A program made the position numbers and the translations under genes. A DNA stretch of 64,000 nt from the NCBI RefSeq assembly GCF_021952865.1, contig NZ_CP040792.1, positions 310,001 to 374,000 of the forward strand, written 5' to 3'. Below the pieces are notes generated by a model. It searched no databases. It was not told the origin of the DNA and saw only the letters and a program-made list of their open reading frames with translations. This stretch comes from Clavibacter californiensis (GTDB lineage Bacteria > Actinomycetota > Actinomycetes > Actinomycetales > Microbacteriaceae). Positions 8,532 to 16,656 of the stretch are shown here, piece by piece. Numbering within the stretch: the stretch's first letter is position 1; each line of letters begins with the position of its first letter.

Positions 8532-10607
8532 GTGAGATCCATCGCCCGCTTCGTCAGCGCCCGCCGCACCGCCTGGATGGCGCTCGTCATCGCGGCCGCC
8601 GCCGTCGCCGCCCTGTTCGCCTTCCTGCCGAAGGGCGAGGCCGACGCCTTCCCGCCCTCCGGCCTGCCGGACTCGAGCCAGGCGAAGCAGGTGAGCGAGC
8701 TGCTCGAGCGCTTCCCGAGCGCCGACACGACCGTGGGGATCCTCGTCTTCAGCCGGGACGGCGCCGCGCTCACGGACGCCGACACCGCCGCGATCGCGCA
8801 GCGCGCCGCCGCCCTGGCCGCCGACTCGATCGCCCCGCAGGCCGTCGTCCCGCAGCTCAGCGATGACGGGCGCGCGGCGCTCGTCGCGGTGCCGCTCGAC
8901 GCGTCGGAGGCCGCCGACGACGTCGCCGGGACGGCCGAGACGCTCCGCACCACGGCGGCGGACGGACTGCCGGACGGGCTCGTCGCGCAGCTCACCGGCC
9001 CGGTCGGCTTCCAGGCCGACATCTCGAACGCGTTCGCGGGCGCCGACTTCCGGCTCCTGCTCGTGACGGTGCTGGTGGTCGCGGTGCTGCTCATCGTCAC
9101 GTACCGCAGCCCCGTGCTCTGGATCGTCCCGCTCGTCGTGGTCGGCGCGGCCGACGGACTCGCCCGCGTGGTCGTCACGGCGCTCGCGGATCCGCTCGGC
9201 ATCACGATCGACGCCTCCATCGGGGGGATCCTCTCGGTGCTGGTCTTCGGCGCCGGCACGAACTACGCGCTGCTGCTCGTCGCGCGCTACCGCGAGGAGC
9301 TGACGCGCCAGGAGGACCGCCACGCGGCGATGCTCACGGCGGTCACGAGCGCGGGACCCGCCATCGCGGCGAGCGGCGGCACGGTCGCGCTCAGCCTGAT
9401 CACGCTGCTGCTCGCCGAGCTCTCCGGCAACCGCGCGCTCGGGTTCGCGTGCGCGATCGGCGTGCTCATCGCGATCGCCGCCGCCCTGCTCGTGCTGCCC
9501 GCGGCCCTCGTGGTCTGCGGGCGCGGCCTCTTCTGGCCGTTCATCCCGCGCGCCGGGACCGACGCCGACCACGGCGGGAAGCCGGGCGTGTGGCGGCGGC
9601 TCGGCCTCGGGGTCCGGCGTCGCCCGGCGGTCGTGGCCGTCGTCGCCCTCGCCGGCGTCGGCGTGCTCGCGCTCGGCCTCGTCGGCGCGCGGGTCGGCCT
9701 CTCGCAGACGGACCAGCTTCTCGGCGACCCCGAGTCGGTCGCGGCCCAGGAGGTCGTCGACGCCTCGTTCTCCGCCGGCCTCACGGCGCAGACCGTCGTG
9801 CTCGCACCGGACGCGGTGGCCGACGACGCGGTCGCCACGGCCGAGTCCGTCCCCGGCGTCGCGGGCGCCCGGGCGGGCGAGTCGGCGGAGGGCCGCACGC
9901 GCATCGACGTGCAGCTGGACGCCGAGCCCGAGAGCGCCGCGGCCTTCGCGGCCGTGCAGGACCTCCGCGACGCCTACGCGGACGCGCCGGGCGCCGAGTC
10001 CACGACGCTCGTCGGCGGCAGCGACGCGACCGCGGCCGACACGGCCGCCTCCTCTGAGCGGGACCAGGGGCTGATCATCCCGATCATCCTGGCCATCGTG
10101 TTCGTGATCCTCGGCCTGCTCCTGCGTTCGCTGGTGGCCCCGGTGATCCTGATCGCGAGCGTGCTGGCGACGTTCTTCGCGAGCCTCGGTGCCGCGAACG
10201 TGCTGTTCCAGCAGGTGCTCGGCTTCCCCGCGTTCGACGCGAACGTGGTGCTGTTCGCGTTCCTCTTCCTGGTGGCGCTGGGCGTCGACTACAACATCTT
10301 CCTCGTCACCCGGGCGCGCGAGGAGCGGCGCCTGCACGGCACGCGCGAGGGCATGGTGCGGGCGCTCGCGTCGACCGGCGGCGTGATCACCAGCGCGGGC
10401 ATCCTCCTCGCCGCGGTCTTCGCGGTGCTCGGCGTGCTGCCCGTGGTGGCGCTCACGCAGATCGGCGTCATCGTCTGCATCGGCGTGCTCCTCGACACGC
10501 TCGTGGTGCGGACGCTGCTCGTGCCGGCGCTGGTCTTCCTGCTGGGCGACCGGTTCTGGTGGCCGTCGCACCGAGGCGCGCGGCACCGTGAGACGGTGGA
10601 CGCATGA
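8532..10607 (+). CDS. MMPL family transporter
   Basis: A 691-residue RND/MMPL-type transporter. It has the duplicated architecture of the family: an N-terminal helix, an extracellular loop domain (about 40-170), five to six helices (about 170-330), a second helix plus loop (about 365-500), and five to six helices to the end. The helix pairs carry the typical acidic residues (for example GAGTNYALLLVARYREEL and LGVDYNIFLVTRAREERR). These pumps export lipids or hydrophobic molecules using the proton gradient. GTG start with GGAGG five bases upstream. Regulated probably by the divergent MarR protein. Confidence 0.9.
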   Translation: MRSIARFVSARRTAWMALVIAAAAVAALFAFLPKGEADAFPPSGLPDSSQAKQVSELLERFPSADTTVGILVFSRDGAALTDADTAAIAQRAAALAADSIAPQAVVPQLSDDGRAALVAVPLDASEAADDVAGTAETLRTTAADGLPDGLVAQLTGPVGFQADISNAFAGADFRLLLVTVLVVAVLLIVTYRSPVLWIVPLVVVGAADGLARVVVTALADPLGITIDASIGGILSVLVFGAGTNYALLLVARYREELTRQEDRHAAMLTAVTSAGPAIAASGGTVALSLITLLLAELSGNRALGFACAIGVLIAIAAALLVLPAALVVCGRGLFWPFIPRAGTDADHGGKPGVWRRLGLGVRRRPAVVAVVALAGVGVLALGLVGARVGLSQTDQLLGDPESVAAQEVVDASFSAGLTAQTVVLAPDAVADDAVATAESVPGVAGARAGESAEGRTRIDVQLDAEPESAAAFAAVQDLRDAYADAPGAESTTLVGGSDATAADTAASSERDQGLIIPIILAIVFVILGLLLRSLVAPVILIASVLATFFASLGAANVLFQQVLGFPAFDANVVLFAFLFLVALGVDYNIFLVTRAREERRLHGTREGMVRALASTGGVITSAGILLAAVFAVLGVLPVVALTQIGVIVCIGVLLDTLVVRTLLVPALVFLLGDRFWWPSHRGARHRETVDA

Positions 10608-11107
10608 GACTCGCCGAGGCGCTGATGGAACGGTCCGACATGCAGAGGCGCATCGAGTCGCTGCGGAGCAGGATCCAGGCGAGCGCCCGGTACCAGGAGG
10701 GCGAGGATCCCGCCGAGGACGCCGCCGCGCTGCTCGCCGAGGCGGGCGAGACCGTCGACCGGCTCGCGGCGCTCGTCACGCGGATCAACCTCACGAACAC
10801 GGCCGCCCGCCTCGACGACGGCACGCCCCTCACCGCCGCGCTCGCCCGGCGGGACGCGCTGCGGACGCGGCACGGGATCCTCACGGCCGCGGCCGACGCC
10901 GCCTCCGGACGCGGCGGCGTGAGCGCCGCCGGCTACGCGCCGCGGCAGATGCGGAGCGAGCTGCGGCAGATCTCGGCGCTGCCGATCCGCGAGGTGCGCG
11001 ACCGGGCCGACGACACGGCGCGCGAGCTGCGAGAGCTGGATGCGCGGATCCAGCGCGCGAACTGGGAGGTGGAGCTGGTCGACGAGGTCGACGGGAGAGA
11101 GGCGTAG
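10604..11107 (+). CDS. DIP1984 family protein
   Basis: A 167-residue soluble, largely helical protein with the pattern LAEALMERSDMQRRIESLR at the N-terminus and repeated coiled-coil-like helices, matching the DIP1984/septicolysin-like family. Biochemical function is not established. It overlaps the MMPL gene by 4 bases (ATGA), so it is translated together with the transporter and likely shares the MarR control. No membrane segment or signal peptide is visible. Confidence 0.75.
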   Translation: MRLAEALMERSDMQRRIESLRSRIQASARYQEGEDPAEDAAALLAEAGETVDRLAALVTRINLTNTAARLDDGTPLTAALARRDALRTRHGILTAAADAASGRGGVSAAGYAPRQMRSELRQISALPIREVRDRADDTARELRELDARIQRANWEVELVDEVDGREA

Positions 11108-11315
11108 GGGCGAGTCGGTAGTCGTCCGGAGCGGGCACACCCCGGCGGATCAGCGGGCAACCTGATCCCCTGTGGCGCGGAGGGCAGCGCACCCGGCGAG
11201 AGCCGAGCACACGTCAGCCCCGCACATCGCACCGGGAACGGTGCACGGGAACAGCTCACCACCACGTGCCGGTCGGACGACGAGGGCGGGTTCGGGGATC
11301 TCCCCCCTACGCGAG

Positions 11316-11344
11316 CGGGCCCGGCGCGATGCGCGCCGGGCCCG
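11316..11344. terminator. G+C-rich hairpin after DIP1984 gene
   Basis: A perfect 12-bp inverted repeat CGGGCCCGGCGC with a GATGC loop. Same core and loop as the idi terminator. Confidence 0.65.
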
Positions 11345-11355
11345 TCGTCATGCGT

Positions 11356-11391
11356 GGCCGCGCAGCGGCGCGGCCGCGTGGCTGCGCGGCC
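11356..11391. terminator. Second hairpin between convergent genes
   Basis: An 11-bp inverted repeat GGCCGCGCAGC with a 14-base loop, followed by TTT on the plus strand, directly before the stop of the convergent DUF4190 gene. Confidence 0.55.
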
Positions 11392-11401
11392 TTTCAGCGG
11401 A

Positions 11402-12097
11402 TCAGTCCGCGAGGTCCCGCAGGTCCTCCGCGGTGGCGGTGCAGGTGACCGTGGCGCCGTCCCCCTCGGCCCGCTGCTCGGTGACGATGTGGTCGCCCAC
11501 GAGGATCCGGCAGGTGATGTCGCCGTCCGCCGAGACCGCCGGGTCGACGCTCGCGACCGCGCTCACGGAGAACGCCGCCATGTCGAAGTCGGTGGTGTCC
11601 GGGATGACGACCTCGCGGCTGAACGGGAGCGGCTGGTCGGACGCCTGCTCGGATCCCGCGGTGCCGCCGACGGAGGTGGTCCAGAGGACGCCCGCGGTGA
11701 CCGTGCCGCCCGAGCCCTCCACCTGGTACGTGACGCGCGGCTCGTCGGCCGCCTCCGCCGACGACCGCGCCTCGGACTCCCGCACCGCGCCCGTGATGGC
11801 CGTGACGATGCCTGCCGTGTAGACGATGGCGAGCACGATCGAGAGGATCAGCGCGACGACGCTCGCGATGAGGCCCCCGAGCGCCATGCCCTTGGGCCGG
11901 TCCTTGAGGATCAGGCCGATGATCCCGAGCACGATGCCGACGGCCGCGAGGAAGCCCGACACGTAGTTGAGGATCGGGATCACGGAGCCGATGAGCGACA
12001 GCGCGCCCACGATGAGCGCGGCGAGGCCGACGCCGTTGAACGTCTTGCGCTCGCGGGGTGCGCTGGTGTCGGGTTCGGGCGCGTAGCTGAAGGTCAT
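11402..12097 (-). CDS. DUF4190/MmpS-like membrane protein
   Basis: A 231-residue protein with two parts. Residues about 20-105 hold hydrophobic helices in a DUF4190-like arrangement (FNGVGLAALIVGALSLIGSVIPILN, then two further helices). The outer C-terminal part (about 120-231) resembles MmpS accessory proteins: VTYQVEGSGGTVTAG, a central LPFSREVVI and a closing ITCRILVGDHIVTE...VTCTA with two cysteines likely forming a disulfide. MmpS proteins assist MMPL transporters; one MMPL gene lies 800 bases away, convergent. Function otherwise unknown. Confidence 0.75.
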   Translation of the reverse strand: MTFSYAPEPDTSAPRERKTFNGVGLAALIVGALSLIGSVIPILNYVSGFLAAVGIVLGIIGLILKDRPKGMALGGLIASVVALILSIVLAIVYTAGIVTAITGAVRESEARSSAEAADEPRVTYQVEGSGGTVTAGVLWTTSVGGTAGSEQASDQPLPFSREVVIPDTTDFDMAAFSVSAVASVDPAVSADGDITCRILVGDHIVTEQRAEGDGATVTCTATAEDLRDLAD

Positions 12098-12135
12098 GCA
12101 TCGACCCTGCCAGGGATGCGGGCGGATCCGACCGC

Positions 12136-12155
12136 CGCGGGGTCACGATCCCGCG
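12136..12155 (-). terminator. Hairpin after ald
   Basis: Inverted repeat CGCGGGG / (T)CCCGCG with a six-base loop, about 20 bases beyond the alanine dehydrogenase stop; one G-T pair in the stem. Confidence 0.4.
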
Positions 12156-12170
12156 ACGGCCGGGTGGGCG

Positions 12171-13289
<1,119 letters not shown>

Positions 13290-13453
13290 GCGTGCTCCGT
13301 CTCGTCTCCCCGCGAGGTGCGGCCGGCGGCAGCGATGCGGGAGGGCGAGACTCATGGTGGCCATCGTGCGTTTCAAGCGCGTGAACTCCGTAGGATCGTC
13401 GGCGCAGTCGCCCCATCCGGCGCGATCCTGCGGCACGGAGAGGTGGTCGGGCG

Positions 13454-13948
13454 ATGCCGACGAAGGAACTGCGGGCACCCGAGCCCCTCGACGCGGTCGA
13501 CCGCAAGCTCGTCGCCCTCCTCCGGGCCGACGCGCGCACCCCGAACAGCCGCCTCGCCGAGCAGGCGGGCATCGCGCCGTCGACGTGCGTGACCCGGGTG
13601 CGCGGCCTCGTCGAGCGCGGCGTGATCACCGGCTTCACCGCCACCATCGACGCCGACGCGGTGGGCGTGGGCCTGCAGGCGCTCATCAGCATCGCGATCC
13701 GCGCGGGCGCCCGCCACGAGATGGCCGCGTTCGCGTCCGAGATGCGCGAGCTCGCCGACGTGGTGCAGCTCTTCTTCCTCGGCGGATCCGAGGACTTCAT
13801 CGTCCACATCGCCGTCCGCGACAGCGACCACCTCCGCGACTTCGTCCTCCAGCACCTCTCGGCGCACCCGGCCGTGGCGTCCACCCGCACGAGCGTGGTG
13901 TTCGACCACCACTACTCGGGGCCGGCGGTGGGGGATCCGGCGAGCTAG
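13454..13948 (+). CDS. Lrp/AsnC family regulator (AldR-like)
   Basis: A 164-residue feast/famine regulator: N-terminal helix-turn-helix (LDAVDRKLVALLRADARTPNSRLAEQAG, about residues 12-39, then STCVTRVRGLVERGVITGF) and a C-terminal RAM ligand-binding domain (about 70-150). Divergent from ald, so it most likely senses alanine or another amino acid and controls ald, as AldR does in mycobacteria. The 164-base gap contains TTTCAAGCGCGTGAA, a possible half-palindromic site, but I cannot define the operator. Confidence 0.9.
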   Translation: MPTKELRAPEPLDAVDRKLVALLRADARTPNSRLAEQAGIAPSTCVTRVRGLVERGVITGFTATIDADAVGVGLQALISIAIRAGARHEMAAFASEMRELADVVQLFFLGGSEDFIVHIAVRDSDHLRDFVLQHLSAHPAVASTRTSVVFDHHYSGPAVGDPAS

Positions 13949-13996
13949 CTGTCCAGCGCGCTAGACGCTCTGGTGGAGCGCCGAGAGACTGAGCGC

Positions 13997-14773
13997 ATGC
14001 CCCTCTTCGCCGTCTCACCCCATCCGGACAGCGCGTGGATCGCCTGGTCGTTCGCGCACTCCCCCGAGGCGGTGTGGGCGGCGCTCACGGAGCCCGAGGC
14101 GATCGCCCGGTGGCTCGGCGCCGTCGAGGAGTGCGACGTCCGTCCCGGGGGGACGCTCGTCGTCGACCACGGCGAGGGCGTCAGATCCCGCAGCGCCGTG
14201 GTCGAGGCCGACCCGCCGCATCGACTGACGATGACGTGGGACTTCCCCGACGAACCGGCGTCTCACGTCGCGATCACGCTGCGTGCGTCCGAGGACCGCA
14301 CCGTGCTCGAGCTCGTGCACTCCGGGCTTGCGGAACTGGCGGAGTCCTACCGCATCGGCTGGATCACGCACCTCACCTACCTGGAGGCCGTAGCTGATGG
14401 AGTACCGCTGCCCGCGTCGCAGTTCTGGTCGCTGCACGCGACGCTGCAGCGGGGGCTGACCGGAGGCTCTGCCGGACCCGTCCGGCCGGAGATCGTGTGC
14501 GTCTGCGGATCCATGCGCTTCCGAGACGAGATGCGGGAGGCGACGCGCGACCTGGCCCTGGCAGGGGTGATCGTCGTAGCACCGGCCGAAGCGGACGGGT
14601 CGGTCGACGCCGATCACAAGGCCGTGCTCGATGCCCTCCACCTCAGGAAGATCGACCTGGCGGATCGGGTGCTGGTCGTGAACCCGGGGGGCTACGTCGG
14701 CGAGTCCACGCGTCGCGAGATCGCCTACGCCCGAGCCGCGGGCAAGCCGGTCGCGTTCACCGACCCGACCTGA
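13997..14773 (+). CDS. SRPBCC domain fused to nucleoside 2-deoxyribosyltransferase-like domain
   Basis: A 258-residue two-domain protein. Residues 1 to about 155 form an SRPBCC/AHSA1 domain (SFAHSPEAVWAALTEPEAIARWLG, then PPHRLTMTWDFPDEP), a hydrophobic-ligand fold. Residues about 165-258 match the deoxyribosyltransferase-like or DUF4406-like Rossmann fold: VCVCGSMRFRDEM, HLRKIDLADRVLVVNPGGYVGESTRREI, AGKPVAF. Each half usually occurs as a separate protein. The ATG at 13997 was chosen; a GTG at 13973 would add eight residues. Role unknown; a nucleotide-salvage link with the neighbouring dcd is only positional. Confidence 0.75.
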   Translation: MPLFAVSPHPDSAWIAWSFAHSPEAVWAALTEPEAIARWLGAVEECDVRPGGTLVVDHGEGVRSRSAVVEADPPHRLTMTWDFPDEPASHVAITLRASEDRTVLELVHSGLAELAESYRIGWITHLTYLEAVADGVPLPASQFWSLHATLQRGLTGGSAGPVRPEIVCVCGSMRFRDEMREATRDLALAGVIVVAPAEADGSVDADHKAVLDALHLRKIDLADRVLVVNPGGYVGESTRREIAYARAAGKPVAFTDPT

Positions 14774-14788
14774 GCCGGCTGGAGAGGC

Positions 14789-15394
14789 CTACTCCCCCGA
14801 CTGCCCCGCGTCCGTCACCGTCACGTCGGTGTGCACGAAGTTGAGGTGCGAGCGGGAGGCCGTGGGGCCGCGCTGGCCCTGGTAGCGGGAGGCGTACTCG
14901 CCGGATCCGTAGGGCTTCTCGGCGGGCGACGACAGGCGGAAGAAGCAGAGCTGGCCGATCTTCATCCCGGGCCAGAGCTTGATGGGCAGCGTCGCGACGT
15001 TCGACAGCTCGAGCGTGACATGGCCGGAGAACCCCGGGTCGATGAAGCCGGCGGTGGAGTGCGTGAGGAGGCCGAGGCGGCCGAGCGAGCTCTTGCCCTC
15101 GAGGCGGGCGGCGACGTCGTCGGGCAGCGTGACCAGCTCGAACGTGGATCCGAGGACGAACTCGCCCGGGTGCAGGATGAACGGCTCGCCCGGCTTCGAC
15201 TCGATGAGGCGCGTGAGCTCCGGCTGGTCTTCGGCGGGGTCGATGTAGGGGTACTTGTGGTTGTCGAACAGCCGGAAGAAGCGGTCGATGCGCACGTCGA
15301 TGCTCGCCGGCTGCAGCATCCCGGGGTCGTACGGATCGAGGGCCACTCGTCCGGCGTCGAGCTCGGCGGTGATGTCACGGTCGGAGAGGAGCAC
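14789..15394 (-). CDS. dcd: dCTP deaminase
   Basis: A 201-residue trimeric dUTPase-fold deaminase producing dUTP from dCTP (in some actinobacteria bifunctional to dUMP). Family landmarks: [14 protein letters not shown] at the N-terminus, [14 protein letters not shown] (about 33-46), the nucleotide-binding [10 protein letters not shown] (about 111-120) and [22 protein letters not shown] with the catalytic Glu. C-terminal [11 protein letters not shown] closes the active site. The start is a GTG at 15394, chosen because LLSDRD follows as in the family; no ATG fits in frame nearby. Confidence 0.92.
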   Translation of the reverse strand: MLLSDRDITAELDAGRVALDPYDPGMLQPASIDVRIDRFFRLFDNHKYPYIDPAEDQPELTRLIESKPGEPFILHPGEFVLGSTFELVTLPDDVAARLEGKSSLGRLGLLTHSTAGFIDPGFSGHVTLELSNVATLPIKLWPGMKIGQLCFFRLSSPAEKPYGSGEYASRYQGQRGPTASRSHLNFVHTDVTVTDAGQSGE

Positions 15395-15475
15395 GGCAGG
15401 AGCATACCGGCGCTGGGTGGCGCCCGGCCGGACTCTTGCTAGGCTGTGGTCTCGACCCGGCTCCTGGCCGGTCGC

Positions 15476-15549
15476 GCGAGTGTAGTTCAATGGTAGAACT
15501 TCAGCTTCCCAAGCTGATAGCGCGGGTTCGATTCCCGTCACTCGCTCCA
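15476..15549 (+). tRNA. tRNA-Gly (anticodon CCC)
   Basis: A 74-base cloverleaf with encoded CCA. The acceptor stem GCGAGTG pairs with CACTCGC, then T and CCA. The anticodon stem TCAGC/GCTGA encloses the loop TTCCCAA, giving anticodon CCC for GGG codons. The T arm GCGGGTTCGATTCCCGT is standard. The AT-richer block begins within a few bases of its 3' end, so this tRNA is the probable integration site of the island. Confidence 0.95.
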
Positions 15550-15744
15550 TTGTATTAATTAGAGTTTTTCTCTACCGCCAATTAGCCTTTATCGCTGGCT
15601 TCAAGCGAACGACATTGGCTGACATCGTATTTTTGTCAATTCCGGTTTCGTGACGAGAAGCGACGTACACCGAATGCCCCTATGATTAAAGTCATTCATC
15701 GGCCCACGTCGCGCTGAACGCGGGGCTGAAGCTGCCGCTCGCCA

Positions 15745-16506
15745 CTAAATCCTGGACACGTCAGCCGGCATACCGTCGCTATCGTGATCTACGTAATAGG
15801 TCGCATCACAACTGAAACAAACATTGTCTCCCACATCCATGACATTGACGTCCCCACAACGTGGATCCGTGCATTGCACATTAAGGCTGCCACACGAATC
15901 GCATAACCCTGCCTGAAGTTCACCGTCACGCCACGGCCCGAGGAAGACTTCTCCAAAGCAGTGCTCGGCGCCACACAAAGAGTAACCAAGTGCCTCAGCA
16001 GCCAACTCGGCCCAGCCGTCCTCGATCACCACCTTGCCCCCCTGAGGCGCCTCTGCCGTGGACCCAAGGTCGCGCAAAACAATTCTAGGAAGCGAGTTAA
16101 GCTCCGCGCGCCTTCGAGCGGCGGGCGTCACACCGTTTAGGGCATAGAGGAGACCTACTCCCGCACCGAGATCCTGCAACTTGCCAACAAATTCGTCTAC
16201 CTTGCCAACATCCACAGGCCGTGCGTAGGCCTTACACTCAACGACAACGCCGATTATCTCTCCCACAATGGGATTTTCCGCAATAACATCGATCTGACGC
16301 ATCGCCCCGGATATTTTACCCATCCGCCTAGCGTCCCACTCAATGTGAGCACGATTGTCTAATTCTCGTAAGCGAGCCTCGACTTCTCGTTCGTACAGTT
16401 TCCAGCGAGATGAGGTTTTTAGGCCCAGGTCAACAGACGAGTCATCGTCAGTCGTAATATTCTCTGAGTTCATGCGCTTATCAGGCCGCCCTTCGTGAAA
16501 TGTCAA
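15745..16506 (-). CDS. Mrr-like PD-(D/E)XK restriction endonuclease with zinc ribbons
   Basis: A 253-residue protein. Residues about 35-150 form a restriction-endonuclease-like core of the Mrr_cat type: an early helix YEREVEARLREL, Asp73 in RQIDVIAENP, then Glu90-x-Lys92 in VVVECKAYARPVDVGKVDEF, the predicted catalytic triad. The C-terminal part has four cysteine pairs (C178/C183 with H182, C202/C205, C212/C217, C230/C233), suggesting two zinc ribbons for nucleic-acid binding. An in-frame ATG at 16473 is an alternative start. It lies 150 bases from the AAA ATPase gene, same strand, in the AT-richer block. Likely a DNA-targeting defence nuclease; target unknown. Confidence 0.8.
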   Translation of the reverse strand: MTFHEGRPDKRMNSENITTDDDSSVDLGLKTSSRWKLYEREVEARLRELDNRAHIEWDARRMGKISGAMRQIDVIAENPIVGEIIGVVVECKAYARPVDVGKVDEFVGKLQDLGAGVGLLYALNGVTPAARRRAELNSLPRIVLRDLGSTAEAPQGGKVVIEDGWAELAAEALGYSLCGAEHCFGEVFLGPWRDGELQAGLCDSCGSLNVQCTDPRCGDVNVMDVGDNVCFSCDATYYVDHDSDGMPADVSRI

Positions 16507-16656
16507 GACGAAACCCTGCCATCATGTCAATGAACAGCCTCCCATATAACCATACACCTCTTAACATTTGCGCCAGTTCGACAACGTAACTACGCGTACG
16601 AGCAATGGGCAGCGCGCGGGTCCAGCCGAGTGCTTGGTGTGAGAACAGCAACTGGT

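Noticed and set aside
15550-15744. Possible integrase C-terminus next to the tRNA
   Set aside because: Short frames here end quickly and show no tyrosine or serine recombinase motif.
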